DNA of 64,000 bases from Acanthacorydalis orientalis (GCA_034766995.1 CM068317.1:19294154-19358153), one strand, 5' to 3'. Counted from the first letter of the stretch, positions 32,790 to 44,325 are shown. Notes: generated from the letters alone by a model not told the origin. Made by a program: numbers and translations.

Positions 32790-33960
32790 CAGGGTTCGGC
32801 AAAACACCTACCGAATTTCGCTATGCCATTGGTTCGACGCTAGTGAAGTGGAACGGGGCGTAGTGAGGTTTTCCGATAGCATGTGCCTTACTGTTTTAAG
32901 TTGTTGTTATGGTTTGGACTGGTGTGGATCGTGTGTTCGTTATTGAATCATTTATCTGGAACAATGAATCTGTGATCACCACGCAGAGAACTTTCTGAAT
33001 CCACTTCGCGCTCGGTCGAAATACTGCTGTACTGGACTGAAAAACCATATTGCTATAGGTTAGAAATTTGAAGTATTCTGACGCTAGAAAATGTCACCCT
33101 GTGGGACAATCCTGTATACAATCTCCCAAACGTTCAATCTATAAATATGCTTCTGTTTTGGGGTTGTCTGATCAAATTATCAGGAGAACTTTACACGTTG
33201 ATATTAAGTTCCATCCGTACAAAATGATAGTTGTTCAGAAACTTAAGGAATGCAACAGGGAGAACAGAATGCCATATTGTGAGGGTATCCTTCAAAATGT
33301 TCCTGCAAACACTGTTCTGCTCGCAAGTGACGAAGCTCACTTTTATTTGTCTGGTTACGTCAACAAGTAGAATTTTCGTTACTGAGCAGAAAACCATCCA
33401 CAAAATCTTCATGAAAGGCCTCTACTCAGTCAGTGTCTCACTGTTTGGTGCGCTCTTTCAGATTTTGGTCTTTATGGATCTTATTTTTTTGAGGATGAAG
33501 GCCAAACGGTTACAATAACTTCTCACCAATGCTACGGGACTTAGAATCAAAATTTAGGGAACTTGGAAATCCGGATGTGTGGTTTCAACAGGATGGGCCC
33601 GCCATTCACACGTCGAGAAAATAAATTGAAATTTTGAGAGAACTGTTTCCAGAGCACTTGATTTCGTTACGCGATGACGTAGGGTGGTCTGCACGTTCAC
33701 CCGATTTCGCCGCTTCTTCCGACTATTTTCTTTGGATCCATCTAAAAGCTGAGGTCTATAAACATTGATCAACGACCATGAATGAACTGAAGGCTGCTAG
33801 AAATGTCATAGAAATATTAAGAAATTGCATCGATAACGCAGGAAATGACCTGCCGAGTGATGCGAAACTTCAGAAATCAACTATAAATGTGTATCTATTG
33901 TATGTAATGAAAGCCACCATATGGAAGAGATCATATTCGAAACCAATGGAAAATAAACTG
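32790..33960 (+). mobile_element. DD41D-type mariner-like element, cut by assembly gap
   Basis: Left end CAGGGTTCGGCAAAACACCT preceded by TA (32788-32789) at the end of a TA run. The coding remnant runs to the gap at 33961, so the right TIR is not visible. Both the TIR and protein differ from the DD34D mariners elsewhere in the window. Confidence 0.75.
32909..33955 (+). pseudogene. DD41D-type transposase pseudogene
   Basis: ATG at 32909 reads MVWTGVDRVFVIESFIWNNE, the usual start of this family. A longer open piece (33068-33370) has SPKRSIYKYASVLGLSDQII (helix-turn-helix), HPYKMIVVQKL and LLASDEAHFYLSGYVNK with the first catalytic aspartate (SDEAHF). WFQQDGPAIHTS near 33585 holds the second, and ARSPDFAASSDYFLW near 33695 the third. 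The second-to-third spacing here is 42 residues including one extra codon; the family norm is 41. Stops and frameshifts throughout. The apparent open frame reading across the N run is an artefact. Confidence 0.8.
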
Positions 33961-34060
33961 NNNNNNNNNNNNNNNNNNNNNNNNNNNNNNNNNNNNNNNN
34001 NNNNNNNNNNNNNNNNNNNNNNNNNNNNNNNNNNNNNNNNNNNNNNNNNNNNNNNNNNNN
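33961..34060. other. assembly gap (100 N)
   Basis: Exactly 100 unknown bases, the conventional size for a gap of unknown length. Sequences on either side may not be truly adjacent. Confidence 0.95.
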
Positions 34061-34156
34061 TTGCATGTACTTTTAGATTATGTAATAACATTTTGAATAG
34101 CATTTATCGTGCCTTTTTTGTTAACCTTTAAAATCTAGGAGATTTTTTTACTGCAA

Positions 34157-34192
<36 letters not shown>

Positions 34193-35600
34193 TGTGTGTG
34201 TATGTGTGTATATGTATATCTCTTTAAATGTAATAAATTTCCACGTCTTAGGGGACGATTATAAAATCTTGGAGAGCTTTGGTCTATCATAATATTAGTT
34301 AACTAGCTCTGCTGTAAAAAAGTTAACATGATTGTAATAAAATGGCAGGAAATTTTAATTTCGATAAATTTGAAACAATTGTAATTCATCTAATTGTAAT
34401 TCATTTAAATCACTTTTTTGTTATTTGTATCTCTTTAGATCTATTAATTGTAATCAATTATAATTTTTCTTCATACTGCTATAGTTTCTATTGTTTTTTT
34501 TCGAGTGGTTTTGTCACTTGTACTATGGTAGGTAAAGTTCACTTTTAATAACAGAAACAAAAACCGCTCATTTACCTAAAGATGTCTTCAATGCCGCAAT
34601 TAGTCTTAAAAAACAATGGGATACATCAGTTCAAAGTAAAATAATAATAAAATTATAAGTAAAATAAATATAATTATTATATAATAATTATAATTAATTT
34701 TTAAACCTGAAGCAATACAAACATATGTTGTTTTTCGTATTGATTGGCATTTCTTAAAATTATAAATGAATTGTAAAATGAATAACATAATGAATTTGAT
34801 GGTATTGAGAAGTAAAAATTTGAATCGAATTTAAAAGCTATATTTTATTTTTAAATCCTCTAAAAACACTACTATTTTAAGTTGAAATTTTTGTGAAGAA
34901 TGATATAAACGAAAATATACTTTTATGTATTAATAGTTAGTTTTATAAGTTCTTCGGTAGAATTTTACTATTTTATTTATTTATTTATAATAGACAAATA
35001 AATAAATATATGTTAGATACAATTGTTTAATTCCATAAGAATGTATATTATGAAACAATGTACACGCTTGTAATTTGTACCCCGTGGTATTGATTCATAT
35101 TTATCTAATGCGAAGATAGACGTATCTTTTCAGCATTAGTCAGCAAACTCGTGTCAAAATCATAACAATTGTGCTGCTGTGTTAAAAATACGCAGTTGTC
35201 TGCATGATAATGTGCTATTCATTTATGTGCAATTCATTATTAGTTTTGATGTTTTAAATGTTTATTGTTAAGTCTACAATAGATTGGTTAGTTAGTATAT
35301 ATTTTCACCTAATATTGATCTTCATCGGGATATCAACTGGAAAAGAATGAATAAAAACTTTATAGTCCGACTGTTCGCCCAATTTACAATATGTATATCA
35401 AGCACAGATAAAAAGTTCATGAACTTAAAACCTACAAGTTTCGAGCCCATAAGTTGTGAAAGAGAAATCGTATCGAGCTTTTCATATGCATATTGCATAT
35501 TGTGCACTTTGAGCTATCATGTATAACTCTGCTAAGTTAATTCAATCTCATAATTTGTCTCTCATAACTTTACAATGGATACTAGACTAAGAGAGTAAAT
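34061..35600. other. AT-rich stretch, no gene seen
   Basis: A TA then GT-rich microsatellite lies at 34159-34215. The right end of the element from 32790 is not found here. No recognisable coding region. Confidence 0.6.
34159..34215. repeat. (TA)n / (GT)n microsatellite
   Basis: TA run followed by GTGTGT-rich sequence. Confidence 0.9.
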
Positions 35601-35603
35601 ATA

Positions 35604-35604
35604 G

Positions 35605-35637
<33 letters not shown>
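35604..35637. repeat. (TA)n microsatellite
   Basis: TA run abutting the 3' end of the LINE fragment at 35638. Confidence 0.95.
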
Positions 35638-35640
<3 letters not shown>

Positions 35641-36259
35641 TCATCATCATCATCATTAGCCCCTGTTAATCCACTGCTGGATAAAGGCCTCTTTCATGAT
35701 TTTCCATTTTGTTCGATTCAGTGCCTCTCTTTTCCACACTTTTCCAAGAAAGTTTTTAATATCCTTATCCCATCTGTTCATTGGTCTCTTTCTGGGTCTT
35801 TTCATATTCCTTGGTTCCCAGTCAATAATTTCTCTTGTCCATGGGTTGTCCTCCCTTCTTGCGATATGTCCCGCCCATTTCCATTTCAGACTCTTTACTC
35901 TTCTTATTATATCTGTGACTCCTGTTTGTTTTCGTATCAATTCTATTCTCTTTCTATCTCCTTTTGTTATTCCCAACATGCATCGTTCCATACTTTGTTG
36001 TGTTGTTTGGAGTCTTTGAACTATTTTGGCGTTAAGCACCCATGTTTCGCTGCCGTAGGTAAGGACCCCGGTAGTACACACTGATCGAATACTTTTTTCT
36101 TTAAACAGAGTGGGATTGTTGATTTAAATTGAGGCGTTTCGTCCGAAAGAGCTCCATCCCATTTTTATTCTCCTATTTACTTTTTCAGTGAATGATCCAT
36201 CTCTGTTGATAAGCTGGCCTAGATAGACATATTTCGTAACTTCTTCTATTTCCGTTCCT

Positions 36260-36261
<2 letters not shown>
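35638..36261 (-). mobile_element. RTE-type LINE fragment, copy 1 (5'-truncated)
   Basis: Minus-strand non-LTR retrotransposon 3' end. It finishes in a short (TGA)n tail (TCATCA repeats at 35638-35655 on the plus strand) and is cut at 36261 where a TA run begins. RTE-clade elements characteristically end in short tandem repeats and are usually 5'-truncated. Nearly identical to the overlapping part of copy 2 at 54926-55820. Confidence 0.85.
35656..36255 (-). pseudogene. LINE reverse transcriptase C-terminal region, frameshifted
   Basis: The frame 35656-36081 reads the C-terminal domain: LTYGSETWVLNAKIVQRLQ, ERCMLGITKGDRKR, KSLKWKWAGHIARREDN and RPRKRPMNRWDKDI, ending QQWINRG and a stop. The catalytic YADD-type motif lies upstream and is not included in this copy. 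Compared with copy 2 there are two extra C near 36066 and two missing bases near 36128, a pair of frameshifts that break the upstream part (VYLGQLINRDGSF near 36190-36230). Not functional. Confidence 0.85.

Positions 36262-36298
<37 letters not shown>
36262..36298. repeat. (TA)n microsatellite
   Basis: TA run at the 5' truncation point of the LINE. Confidence 0.95.
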
Positions 36299-36299
<1 letters not shown>

Positions 36300-36693
36300 A
36301 TCAGAGCACTTAAAGCAACACGTCGTCACAGAATTTTTTAAAGTATGCCACCCACATATATTTATCTAAAACTAAAAATGATTACAATTACTGTTTTGTT
36401 ACAGAATCATTGAGTGTTGCGAATTTTGACTCCAGAAACAAAAGCAAATGGATAAAATATTGGTAAATAATAATACAGTGGTACAAAAGAAGTTGGAATA
36501 ACTGATCAGAAATAATTTTCAGAATTGCTGGTTATACTGGTTATGCTAAAAAACAATTTGTTATATTTTACTTTCTTTCTTTTTTTGTTTCATCCCAATA
36601 AATTAAAGTATAAAGAGTATTAAAATTCCGTGTAAAATTATTTCCACGTATTTGTAATATTTTTAAAGATGAAACGCACGATTGTGTATTATG

Positions 36694-37713
36694 CAGTGTT
36701 GGATTAAGGATGGGTCGGACTGGACGGTCGCTCTGGGCCTCGTTAAAGATCTCAAAAATAACAAACAAACTTAAAATAGGATATAAAACGTCAAGATATT
36801 TTCGGAGAATTTTAAAATAAAGTTATCCATTCCATGAATTTCGGTTTTGATGTTTAGACATTGAGTAAATATTCATAGCGTTCCAAGTTAGAATAAATTT
36901 TCCATAAATTGAACATCACGCAATGTCAGTGGCGGGTGGTCAAGCAGGTATCGGATCTGGAGGCCGCCAGCGGTTCCAGGCTCGGAAGGCCCCTGAGCTT
37001 GGGGAAAAAATACATCATTGATAAAGAAACGAAGCTTACATTTCGTTGTCTTAGCTGATAATAATAAATTTGCGTGAAAAATACAAAGTAATATTGATAT
37101 CAATGCATTTTAATGATGAAATAGACTAGATGAAATAAACTATTCCGACTCTTTATATGTGAAGGTAAAAACAAATTCAATACTGCCACAAAAATATACC
37201 AGGCAGCAAATGAAATGTCCTGAATATTTTTAAAGTGTTTTTTAACTCTTCCTATTTCAAATATATTGGGAGAAAAATCGTTCTCAGCTTTAAAAAGAGT
37301 GAAAAACTATCTTCGAAATACATTGTCAGAAGAAAGACTAAATAGTATGGTGCTTCTGTATATAGAACAAGAACTATTAAATAATATTGATATTTTAAAA
37401 ATAATTGATGAGTTTTCACGACAAAAATCAAGAAAAAAGTTTATTTAATTTCTACACTCCAAATGAAATGCATGGTTTCAGTTACAGTTTCACAGAGTTG
37501 AAAGTTTTTGTTTCTTTATTTTTCTGAAAAATAATTCAGAATATTTTATTTTGATGTAATTTTTATATTTATAGAATATAATTCTAGATATAAAGAAAGA
37601 TGTTATAAAATATATTTTTACATAAAGTTGTATTTTTCTTGTTCATCAAATAAATTTGGGGGGCCCTATAAATTTTACCTCCAGGGGCCTACTACTGGGT
37701 TAATCCTCCGCTG
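36694..37713 (+). mobile_element. hAT element, internally deleted (1020 bp)
   Basis: Ends CAGTGTTGGATTAAGG and, inverted, CAGCGGAGGATTAACC. The 8-bp flanks GTATTATG (36686-36693) and ATATTATG (37714-37721) match at 7 of 8. Near the right end lies the hAT C-terminal dimerisation segment. Other hAT-like sequence (CAGTGGCGGGTGGTCAAG near 36926) suggests a further insertion inside. Most of the transposase is missing. Confidence 0.8.
37254..37448 (+). pseudogene. hAT transposase C-terminal dimerisation domain remnant
   Basis: Reads GEKSFSALKRVKNYLRNTLS then EERLNSMVLLYIEQELLNNI to a stop at 37446-37448. This matches the hAT family C-terminal dimerisation region (S.ERSFS.LK.IK..LRSTM...RL..L.LL.IE.E). 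It is the only readable part of the transposase; the catalytic core and N-terminal zinc finger are not found. It lies on the plus strand, close to the right TIR as expected. Confidence 0.75.
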
Positions 37714-37721
37714 ATATTATG

Positions 37722-39394
37722 GCTGAATTTTATTAAATGACTTGATTACCTATGATATTTTTGTATATAATTAAAAAAATTATCATCATTTCGAATCCAT
37801 CGAATTATTTTGTTCTCGATTTCATTCGAATACCATTTTTTTAAGATAGTCAAGTATTTATTATATTCTTTCGAAAAGTATAAAAAATATTATCTGTTTT
37901 CCGTCTCCTCTGAAAAATAAGATAATTTTATATTTAATTAACAAACTGAGATTCAAAAGAGTATTGCTGTTATTTATAGAATATATTACTACTAGTATAT
38001 GTTACTTATCATATGCTTCATAACTACATATATGAATGGTGAAACTAAATGAACAACAATTATTTAAATTATTTATAATTCCCTCTTTAAATATTTGAAT
38101 ATCCAGCGTTTTTTTCTAGAATTGTCCCTTCTTCGAGTGACTAATGTAATAAAATCGTTAAATACTTAATTTTGTTAATATTAGTAATCTTGAAGAAATC
38201 TATAGTTATACCACTGATTTCGACAATTTATTAAGTTAGTTAATTTCCAACATATATTTTATTTTTTATAATCAAATATTATTATGTTATATACAATAAT
38301 GTGTATATTTGCATTAAATCATTTAATATGGATTGATAACTATTCATGCATTAGTATATGATTTTTTTAAAAATTTGTTTGTTTCAGAATGTGCTATCTC
38401 CATGATTCAACATCTAGTACGAATTTATTTGTAAGGTAAACATTTTTTTTATAAAACTAATTTTATCAATAAGATTTTGTACGGGTAAATACTATAACTA
38501 TAAAAATGAATGAAAATATACATCGCCCTTTTTAAACATTTTTCAACTTTTTTACCCCTAAACCGATTGTATATAGAGAGTTATGAATGTTAATGTTCTA
38601 TGCTTCAATCCGTTAATAGAAAAAAAAACATCATTTAAAACAGTAAAAATAACTGAAAGAAAAATGTGAGGTATATTTTTATTTCAATTATTGTTTGTGC
38701 TCAATTATTGTTTTACATTTTTTTCTTGTCAAAATGTCCAGCATTTGTTTATTGTATATTTTTATGTGGAAAAATTAAAGTACCAAATTAGGTATCTTCT
38801 ACATAACAATGTGTTGTTAATAAGCATAAAAAAGAATTTATTTATTATGATTTTTTAAATTAAAATCAGTTTCAGATGTTTAGTGTTAGAAAACCGTCAA
38901 ATAAATGTAATTAATTAATAATAATGCCCAACTTTTCTGAACAGACCTAAATTACTTTTCAAATTTAACCTTAACTGAAAACGAAAATTATGAAACAAAG
39001 TATTTTTTTAAATTACCTAAGAAGTTCTATAGAAACTTTGAAAATAAAAGCAATGCTATAAAATGATCACTATTAGTAATATAAAATACGTATATAATAA
39101 TTCCAAGAAATATCATTTTTTTAAAAAAAAAATGCTACTAATTATTTAAAAAAATACTATTAATTATCTTGTTACCTATACAGAAATTTTATAAAAATAA
39201 TCGTTACATTATTGGTTGAAATAATGATATGATTCTCTTTTAAGAAATATAGTATTAAAATGATTGTTTGTATTGTATTTATTATTAATAATAATAATTT
39301 GTATAATAATTTGTTAGGATAGTTAATCCAGTGGTAGAGATACCAAAATGACAGAGAATTTATTTTATACTAATTCCTTTATACGACATGCATA
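37722..39394. other. AT-rich stretch, no gene seen
   Basis: No open frame of note and no transposon ends recognised. Confidence 0.6.
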
Positions 39395-39461
39395 TACAGT
39401 AGAACTTCAATTGTCCGGAATACAAATATTCGGAAAACCGATTATCTGGTCAAATAATTAT

Positions 39462-39463
<2 letters not shown>

Positions 39464-39519
<56 letters not shown>
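39464..39519. repeat. (TA)n microsatellite
   Basis: TA array inside the 5' leader of the Tigger element. Confidence 0.95.
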
Positions 39520-39520
<1 letters not shown>

Positions 39521-39762
39521 GTTATAATCCTACACCAGACAAATCATTTTTTCACAAACATTCTTATTATGAGTGAATGAAATTGAGATAAGCTAATGAA
39601 TATTCTTTCGTTGTCTAAATTGATTTTGTTTGATATTTTTGCTGGCAAATGCTGGTTGCTGGCATATTTTACAACACATATTGATTTCGTGCTTAAATCA
39701 GTCATCATTTAACCATTGAAACTGATTGTTTCTGGTACGAGTTAACAAATATGTGTAGTAAA

Positions 39763-40548
39763 ATGGATACAGAAAGATCTAAAAGGAGAAAACATACAGT
39801 GCTCATATTAGATGATAAACTTGACATCGTTGATTTGTTGAAAAAAACTGAGTTACAGCAGAGAAAATATGTCGTGATTATAAAATCGGATCATCAAGTA
39901 TCTATGACTTAAAAAAGATGAAGCAGAAATTTTGAAATATCAAAAAGATATCGAATCCGGTGAGCCAAGTCGAAAAATAATGAGAAAACCAGAAAACACA
40001 GCTTTGGATGAAACAATTTTTGTTTGGTTTTTGCAAAAACGTAGTCTCGTAGCTTCTATACCGAGTAATATCTTATGTGAACAAGCGCTTCTTTTTAATG
40101 AAAAAATCGGTGAGAGAACTCAATTTTAAGGCAAGCCAAGGCTGGCTAAGAAACGTCAAACTAGGCCATGAAATTAGACAACTAGGAATTCATCGAGAAA
40201 ATCTTTCGGATGATGCAGCAGCTGTATTTTACACGAGATACTTGGTTATTCAGTTTGTGATGACGAAGATATCCGAGAATGGCTAAGCAGAGATGAGAAT
40301 GAAGTTGAATACTAAATTTATAATGACAACGAAATCGTTAGTCAAGTTTTTTAAGAGCCAATAATTCAAGACGAACAGGAAGAAGAAAGAACTTCGCGCC
40401 AGCCAACAATTAGCCATGTTCATACCATCAAGGCAATTGAAAATAACATGAAATGTTTAGAAGAACAGGACGAGGCTAATGACCTGAAAAAGAGACTGCT
40501 GCGATACATTAGAGATATGACTGTGTTTTCAAGAAACAATAAAAATTA
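39763..40548 (+). pseudogene. Tigger/jerky-type transposase pseudogene, DDE core missing
   Basis: ATG at 39763 reads RSKRRKHTVLILDDKLDIVD, the CENP-B-like N-terminal helix-turn-helix. Then KRSLVASIPSNILCEQALLF and, after a frameshift near 40120, NFKASQGWLRNVKLGHEIRQ: the second CENP-B-type DNA-binding domain. From about 40240 it jumps to the C-terminal region (EDIREWLSRDENEVEY, IYNDNEIVSQVF, then a tail ending RDMTVFSRNNKN and a stop). The DDE-1 nuclease domain (about 170 residues) between these is deleted. These proteins bind TIRs and cut at TA; this one cannot. Confidence 0.8.
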
Positions 40549-40654
40549 ACTGATTTTTTTTCTAAATCCAAAAACTTGTACATATGTACATAATATGTAT
40601 AATAATTACATTAAATAAATATCTTCATTACATAATTCAAATAACTATATGTGT

Positions 40655-40822
40655 CAGTGGCGCGTTATCCTATGGGAAAAAAGTACAATTTCCTGGGGCC
40701 TCACTAACAGGGGAGCTACAAACCAATATTTTATAAACTCATTACTGCAATACAACAACACTATACATGAATCCCTCTAATTCAAATTTACCCGGGTCCC
40801 ATGAAGCTATAACGCGCCACTG
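40655..40822. mobile_element. hAT-like MITE, copy 1 (nested in Tigger)
   Basis: Ends CAGTGGCGCGTTATCC and, inverted, CAGTGGCGCGTTATAG: 14-bp matching TIR. The same sequence family occurs at 56409-56568. The 8-bp flanks do not match (ATATGTGT and ATTAAAAC), so the hAT assignment rests on the CAGTG ends only. Non-coding, 168 bp. Confidence 0.7.
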
Positions 40823-41797
40823 ATTAAAACATACAATCTGCTTATCCGGAAATTTTGTTATCCGACATAGTCGTAAAAGAGGTTATACCGGATAACCGGA
40901 GTTCACTGTAATTCAAAGTTTTAACTGATAAAAGTAGTACATTTAACATGCAGGGTTGCAATACATTCCAGGTAGTAGAATTTTTTTGAAGAAAATTACC
41001 ATTTACAAACCCGATTTTTATAATTGTTAATTTGTTTTAAAAATAATATCATTCGTTCTATAAAAAGAAAAAGATATTCTTCGATAAATTTCAACCATTT
41101 TCTTAAATCTTCACAAATGATTTAAATTTACCAGTCAAAATTGTAAGTATTATTCTTTCCTTTAAATTCCTTCATACAAGTCATTATTTCACTCGGATTA
41201 TCTTATCTGAAATGTGTTTTCTTTTTTTTAAAAAAAAACGAATTTTCTGCTATCCTTTGAATTAGTTCAATATCCCACTTTTTCATATTACAGATCGAAT
41301 TCAATACGCTTTCAGTATACTCTAGTAACGGTTTCACTAATCTTAAATAATGTTTTTCTTTTGAACTGAAATCTTTGTTCTATTCAAAAAGTTAAGATTT
41401 TATAAGCTTTATTTATAATATTAGTTAAATGTTGTTCCCATGATCTAAAAGAATGTAACGTGATGCTTAGAGATTTGCATAAATTACTGGTACTACTTCT
41501 ACTCTATGATCAGAATAAGAAAAAAAATCAAATCTATCTATTAGTAAATCCAACTATAATACTTTTGCATGGTTTCACACATCGTTGCATTCGATCTAAT
41601 CAAAAACATTATTAATATCACTTTATTAATGTCTGTAACTCAAACATAATCTCGTTGTAAATGACTCACTCTCAATGGTTTTTTTTTGTATTGCATTTAT
41701 ATTGAAAGATAGTAATAAATAGGATAAATAGAAGAGAACATATTCCATTTCACTAAAGTACATCTGAAATTACTGAATTTTTTTGACATTCAATTTT

Positions 41798-41902
41798 ATA
41801 TTTTTACCCTTTAACTTCTATCGTGAAGGTATCTTTTGAAATACTTTATGATCAATAACAGTTTATAAAAATAGAATATTAAATTTAAACTTTTAAAAAT
41901 AT

Positions 41903-41959
<57 letters not shown>

Positions 41960-42079
41960 CATCATCTTTTTTGTTTGTTTTTTACCGTTTAAATTTATAT
42001 ATTCTATTTTTATAAACTATTATTAATCATAAAGTATTTGAAAACATACCTTCATGATAAAAGTCAAAATGTAAATATA
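41798..42079. repeat. long inverted repeat with (TA)n centre
   Basis: Left arm 41798-41890 and right arm 41987-42079 are reverse complements over about 93 bp with a modest number of mismatches and small indels. Example: GTTTATAAAAATAGAATAT on the left against its complement on the right near 42000-42020. The 96-bp spacer is mainly a TA array. It could be a fold-back/MITE element or a local inverted duplication. No clear TSD found. Confidence 0.75.
41909..41957. repeat. (TA)n microsatellite
   Basis: TA array in the spacer of the inverted repeat. Confidence 0.95.
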
Positions 42080-42088
42080 TGTATAAAG

Positions 42089-42089
<1 letters not shown>

Positions 42090-42130
<41 letters not shown>
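42090..42130. repeat. (TA)n microsatellite
   Basis: TA array just outside the right arm of the inverted repeat. Confidence 0.95.
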
Positions 42131-42134
<4 letters not shown>

Positions 42135-42764
42135 ATGCGAATTAATTCTTTGTGTATATATTTAATAGTCAATAAATCCTTATATGCATGCCTAATTGAT
42201 CGTCTTCTTAAAAGGTTGCCGCTAGAAAGGTTATTGTTAATAGCAATCTTTGGATAATTTCAAATCAGAGATAATGCGCACTGCAACTCGCACTAGTCCG
42301 TACTTATTAACTTTAATCTGTGTACTGAAGCCGTCACTAAATGCATATACGCTTTAACGGTACAGAGTAATTCGATTATTTATGTTTATGCTATTTATAG
42401 TTACTGAAATGTGTTCAGTTTAATCACCTTGTGTTTATATATGTATGCATATTCATGTACTAGTGTTTGTGTTGTTTGCTTTTCTCTATCTCGCACACTT
42501 CTTCCACACCGTGTACCAATGTACGTTGTTGCAATGCGATTGCAACAACGGCTTAGTCTAAATGCATTTATACATTTTATTATCTACTGAAGATAATAAC
42601 TGCTAAATAATACAATAAAGATAAATATTTGTGATTGTATTGTACTAATTACTCATTGTGAGTGTAAAGTCCTAGTATTTTTTTATTATAGAGATTTATA
42701 AGTAAATTGATAATATATCACGCATATGCGCATAAGAAAATGTACACAGTGAATATATGCATGT

Positions 42765-42768
<4 letters not shown>

Positions 42769-42834
<66 letters not shown>

Positions 42835-42835
42835 G
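42769..42835. repeat. (TA)n microsatellite
   Basis: About 67 bp of TA. Confidence 0.95.
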
Positions 42836-42837
42836 TA

Positions 42838-43154
42838 CACACACATATAGGTTCCGTAAAACTTCATACAAATCACGGAATGTAAAATGACAAAAGAATT
42901 TATTTAAACACTTAGCCTCTGGTATACTAATGTTAGAAGTTCTTTGTTTCTTCATTTTAGTTAATTTATATTAATCAATCTTTACTGTTTTATAAAAAAT
43001 CATGCCACTTAATTAAATCAATGCATATTAATTAAATTTACACTAGATTCAAAGAAGACCCTTTTCTTTTTAAAGTATAAAATCTTATATAATTGAAAAG
43101 AAATGAAAAGAAACTATTTCAGTTTTTTGAGACGGTATATTAATGAAGATACAG
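42838..43154. other. AT-rich stretch, nothing recognised
   Basis: No coding or transposon signal seen. Confidence 0.5.
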
Positions 43155-43212
43155 ACTTGCACACACATGCACACATACTCACGTGCACATACATGCACAC
43201 ACACACACACAT

Positions 43213-43270
<58 letters not shown>

Positions 43271-43284
43271 GTATATATATATAC
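43155..43284. repeat. (CA)n / (TA)n / (TATG)n compound microsatellite
   Basis: CA-rich first half, pure TA middle, then GTAT tetranucleotides. Confidence 0.95.
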
Positions 43285-43403
43285 AAGTAGGTCAAAAAGT
43301 TTCTGGAATGACAATAAAAGCATATTATCATTAGGAAAGAAATTGATTAATATATTTCCTACAAACTTGAATACACTTGTAAAAAATCAAGAATGAATTT
43401 GTA

Positions 43404-44325
43404 CGAGGTCAGACAATTAAGTAATGCGACAAAATTCAAAAATCGAGTATATTTAAAAATTAAGGTACATCGCTGCGATCCCCTTCAAAGTAGTCCCCTC
43501 CCGCATCTATACACTTATTCCAGCGAGTTTTCCAGTTTTCGTAACAATTCTGGAACACTTCTTGTGGGACCTCTCCGAGTACCCTCGTCACAGATTCTTG
43601 GATATCTTCAACGGAGTCAAAATGTCGACCTTTGACGATTTTTTTCATATGGGGGAATAGGAAAAAGTCGCAGGGTGACATGTCCGGTGAATAGGGCGGT
43701 TGTGGCAACGTTGCGATGCCTTTAGACGCCAAAAACTGAGAGACACTGAACGCACTGTGACAGGGAGCATTGTCGTGATGCAGAACCCAAGTCTTCGCGA
43801 TCTCTGGACGCACTCTGAGCACCCTTTTTCGTAATTTTTCGAGCACATTGCGGTAGAATACTTGATTTACGGTTTGTCCAGGTGGTACGAACTCTTTGTG
43901 AACCACCCCTTTGCTGTCGAAGAAGCAAATCAACATGGTTTTCACTTTGGACTTGCTCATTCTCGCCTTCTTTGGCCTTGGTGCTCCAGGGGACAGCCAC
44001 TGTTGGCTTTGTCGTTTGGTTTCGGGGTCATATTGAAAGAACCAACTTTCATCACCAGTAATAACTCGATCGAGAAGAGTAGGATCACTTTCAACCTTCT
44101 CGAGACAATCTTGAGCGATGTTCATTCGGTGGGTTTTCGTGACATGCACTACTCGCGCGTTGTTACAAAACACTAAATAGCTGGCGAAGAAATGATCGTA
44201 CGGGGGTGGTCAAGGTCTCAATCGAGAGAGTAGGGATCTGCTATTACGGTGGCGGAGTTACAGGTTCGCAGTGTTACCACAGGCCGAGAAAAAAATCGGT
44301 CGCATTACTTAATTGTCTGACCTCG
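43404..44325 (-). mobile_element. young mariner family, copy 3 (internally deleted, 922 bp, inverted)
   Basis: TIRs CGAGGTCAGACAATTAAGTA at 43404 and its inverse ending at 44325, TA at 43402-43403 and 44326-44327. Opposite orientation to copies 1, 2 and 4. The deletion junction (CACGAAAA joined to CCCACCGAATG) differs from those of the other copies. Confidence 0.95.
43460..44125 (-). CDS. mariner transposase catalytic domain, N-terminally deleted
   Basis: Open for 221 codons from the ATG at 44125 (MNIAQDCLEKV...). The open frame extends 16 codons further upstream, but those begin with GTG rather than ATG, so the internal methionine is the likely eukaryotic start. Catalytic residues D25, D118 and D153 in TGDESW, HHDNAPC and SPCDFF are all present with the DD34D spacing. 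Substitutions relative to copy 1 include K for Q in the first helix, N for S in FYRSVLEK, and I for F in MKKFVKG. The DNA-binding domain is absent. Confidence 0.85.
   Translation of the reverse strand: MNIAQDCLEKVESDPTLLDRVITGDESWFFQYDPETKRQSQQWLSPGAPRPKKARMSKSKVKTMLICFFDSKGVVHKEFVPPGQTVNQVFYRNVLEKLRKRVLRVRPEIAKTWVLHHDNAPCHSAFSVSQFLASKGIATLPQPPYSPDMSPCDFFLFPHMKKIVKGRHFDSVEDIQESVTRVLGEVPQEVFQNCYENWKTRWNKCIDAGGDYFEGDRSDVP

Larger units (their letters stand above)
39397..40908 (+). mobile_element. Tigger/pogo-type element with nested MITE
   Basis: TA at 39395-39396 and 40909-40910. Left end CAGTAGAACTTCAATTGTCC; right end, inverted, CAGTGAACTCCGGTTATCCG, the CAGT..AAC..C..TT.TCCG style of pogo/Tigger elements. 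The left part contains a TA array (39464-39519) and the 3' UTR contains a hAT-like MITE (40655-40822). The DDE catalytic core is deleted. Confidence 0.8.
40911..42768. other. AT-rich stretch with large inverted repeat
   Basis: No gene seen. Holds the inverted repeat at 41798-42079, TA tracts at 41909-41957 and 42090-42130, and a perfect 10-bp hairpin at 42525-42549. Confidence 0.6.

Noticed and set aside
33778..34131. Open frame of 117 codons
   Set aside because: It reads through the run of N; the part before the gap is the tail of the DD41D pseudogene.
43285..43340. TACAAGTAGGTCAAAAAGTT as a possible mariner end
   Set aside because: No inverted partner or coding remnant within a plausible distance.
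43460..44173. 237-codon version of the copy 3 transposase frame
   Set aside because: Its first codon is GTG; the first in-frame ATG is at 44125, so the 221-codon frame was used.
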